Below are positions 62,593 through 64,000 of a DNA stretch of 64,000 nt, piece after piece. The notes under the pieces are model-generated. The model saw nothing but the letters and a program-made list of their open reading frames with translations. It was not told the origin of the DNA and ran no database searches. Positions within the stretch are counted from its first letter, which is position 1. Every line of letters begins with the position of its first letter. Source of the DNA: Duganella sacchari (GTDB taxonomy: Bacteria > Pseudomonadota > Gammaproteobacteria > Burkholderiales > Burkholderiaceae_D); NCBI RefSeq assembly GCF_900143065.1, contig NZ_FRCX01000015.1, positions 97,939 through 161,938 on the forward strand. Direction: 5' to 3'. The position numbers and the translations under genes are program-made.

Positions 62593-63675
62593 CTAGGCAA
62601 TCTTCAGCTGCGGAATGCCGGCATGGCTTGTGAAGTCGACCTGCACGAGATATGGCCGGAGTGCTTCTAGTTCACTACATTCGCGTTTGCGGATCTCGTC
62701 TGCCATTGACTGAAGCAGTTGCTCATGGTCCCTAAGAAATGCTCTGACCGTGGCAATCTGTGCAAACCTCAGCCGGGTTAGGACGTCACGGTTGGAAGCC
62801 GCTTCCGCATTGGATTTTGGGTTCAGGTAATAACTTTCGCCATGCCCTTTTTTCAGCCAGGTTTTGGCCGCTTCTTGCCAGTTCTCATAGTCCCCCGCTC
62901 CTCCTTGTCCCGGATCGTCGTATACGACATATTCAGCTTCCACGCCGGCCAGTGCCATTAGCATGCGCCACTCCAAGTAGTTGGCGGTGTGGTTGCTGGA
63001 CTTTTTACGGTCAGCGGCGACGAAGCCTGCCATCGTGTCATCGGCTCCCATGGTCTGCGCGACGCAGGCCCTAAGATTAGGTGGGAGCGGGTCGAGTGCA
63101 GCATAAAAAAGAGCATGGCCGGCTTCATGGATCGCTGAGCGGTCTTGAGATTCCCGGTCAATCGGCTCTCGCCCAATAACCTCGGCATAGGGCGAGCGAT
63201 TGACAAAGCGCCACACGCAATCCAGGAACACCAGAGTCAGTAAGCCAAATGCAGCAGCAATCACGTGCTCTGGATTGTTCTTGACCCAGGCCTTCGCATC
63301 CTCCAGAGGAGCATGGAAGGCACAGATTAGTTTTAATCCGACATACAGCCAAAGGCAACGTTCTATACCCGTAAAAATGGGGATCAGTATTGCCTTGGGA
63401 TGGGGGTGTCTTGAATGCTCATTGATCAATGAACCCACGCTTTGGACAAATATCGCCGAGTAGCCAATATACGCCGCTACTGCATAAGCAATTTTCATCA
63501 CCTGTGAAAGCGCCTCTTCACCCGGGCCAAACCACATCAGGAGCAATGCCGAGATGCCGATTGCAATTTGCGGGGTCAAAATCTTTGCCCGCTGTTTTAC
63601 TCGGTGTTTGCGTAGGCATCTGGCGAATAAGGTTCGCCCTGTCGCTAGGTGGCGCGGGAGCATGGATGTTTTCAT
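62593..63675 (-). CDS. Four-helix membrane protein with M41 (FtsH-type) zinc protease domain
   Basis: 360 residues from ATG 63675. Membrane helices lie at about 33-50, 61-84, 95-120 and 138-157. The cytoplasmic domain has SAIHEAGHALFYAAL (zinc site 183-187) and GQGGAGDYENWQEAAKTWL carrying the likely third ligand Asp, as in M41 peptidases. There is no AAA ATPase domain, which FtsH needs to unfold substrates. It therefore probably cleaves a partner or an already unfolded target. Island cargo of unknown role. Confidence 0.75.
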   Translation of the reverse strand: MKTSMLPRHLATGRTLFARCLRKHRVKQRAKILTPQIAIGISALLLMWFGPGEEALSQVMKIAYAVAAYIGYSAIFVQSVGSLINEHSRHPHPKAILIPIFTGIERCLWLYVGLKLICAFHAPLEDAKAWVKNNPEHVIAAAFGLLTLVFLDCVWRFVNRSPYAEVIGREPIDRESQDRSAIHEAGHALFYAALDPLPPNLRACVAQTMGADDTMAGFVAADRKKSSNHTANYLEWRMLMALAGVEAEYVVYDDPGQGGAGDYENWQEAAKTWLKKGHGESYYLNPKSNAEAASNRDVLTRLRFAQIATVRAFLRDHEQLLQSMADEIRKRECSELEALRPYLVQVDFTSHAGIPQLKIA

Positions 63676-63967
63676 GGCGCAAGTATACGGGCGTTCCAGT
63701 CCTAGCGTCCAGCAACTCAGACCGCTGCCGTTACCAGATGTGTTGCCGTAACTCGGGTGCGCAGATGGCGCTGGTGTGTGTGATCGGAGTTGCTTCTTGA
63801 ATCTCCAGCCTGCTCTGGAATCATGCCAGTGCATACGTGGCTGTTCGCGCAGAAGGTAGCATCCTCACGGATCGCCGGTTACCAGGCATTTACACAGAGC
63901 CGTGACAATCCGAGAGAATTGTTGAAGTCTTTTCGCTTACAGTAGTGAAACAAAATACCAAAGAAGG
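63676..63967. other. Region upstream of the membrane protease gene
   Basis: About 290 bases with no gene that I can support. It should contain the minus-strand promoter of the protease gene. No clear repeat or terminator is visible. Confidence 0.5.

Positions 63968-64000
<33 letters not shown>

Overview
The window looks like a chromosome segment of a betaproteobacterium of the family Oxalobacteraceae (Massilia/Duganella/Janthinobacterium group). The evidence is high GC with strong third-position GC bias, the order argS-SPOR-dsbA, the gene set birA-coaX-SPOR, the mreBCD-mrdA-rodA wall cluster, gatCAB, metXW, gshA-gshB with a truncated PTS (IIA-Man, HPr, EI), torF-glnK-amtB and a PEP-CTERM protein. 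The genus is inferred from gene content, not from a marker gene comparison. No rRNA or tRNA gene was seen.

Layout. 1-7.1 kb: start of rsmB (runs off the left edge), a small membrane protein, argS, a SPOR protein, dsbA, a short-chain dehydrogenase, birA, coaX and a second SPOR protein. 7.1-17.2 kb (minus strand): the rod-shape operon mreB-mreC-mreD-mrdA-rodA followed by second, diverged copies in swapped order (rodA', mrdA') and rlpA. 17.5-20.9 kb: gatCAB. 20.9-25.1 kb: a GFA-family protein, a MerR regulator with a carboxymuconolactone-decarboxylase-like protein, and a BlaI / M56-TonB sensor pair followed by a frameshifted hydrolase-like gene. 25.1-29.5 kb: a minus-strand operon of PEP-CTERM protein, phosphoesterase and di-haem peroxidase. 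29.6-33.8 kb: three envelope genes divergent from an RstA/RstB-like two-component system. 33.8-40.2 kb: an alpha/beta hydrolase and small-gene pair behind an operator-like palindrome, pyrE, xthA, a DUF433/PIN-like toxin-antitoxin pair and a large Ig-repeat, RTX-like protein. 40.2-52.7 kb (minus): RluA-type pseudouridine synthase, M48 protease, ampG, metW, metX, ptsI, ptsH, IIA-Man, gshB, gshA, amtB, glnK and torF, the last three behind a sigma-54 promoter with an NtrC-type site. 52.9-53.5 kb: ubiK and the first ~65 codons of comM.

From about 53.47 kb to the right edge the sequence is a visibly AT-richer genomic island that interrupts comM. Its left end carries four overlapping genes: three unusual tyrosine recombinases (about 691, 736 and 481 residues) and a small protein (174 residues). 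The cargo includes a two-gene minus-strand operon of a Shedu-type (SduA/DUF4263) nuclease and a PIN-like nuclease, a transposase remnant, and a four-helix membrane protein with an M41/FtsH-type zinc protease domain but no AAA ATPase. The recombinase set resembles in outline the multi-recombinase modules known from Tn554-like elements and Gamma-Mobile-Trio islands. The Shedu plus PIN-like pair is the best candidate here for an undescribed defence system. The right end of the island and the rest of comM are not in the window.
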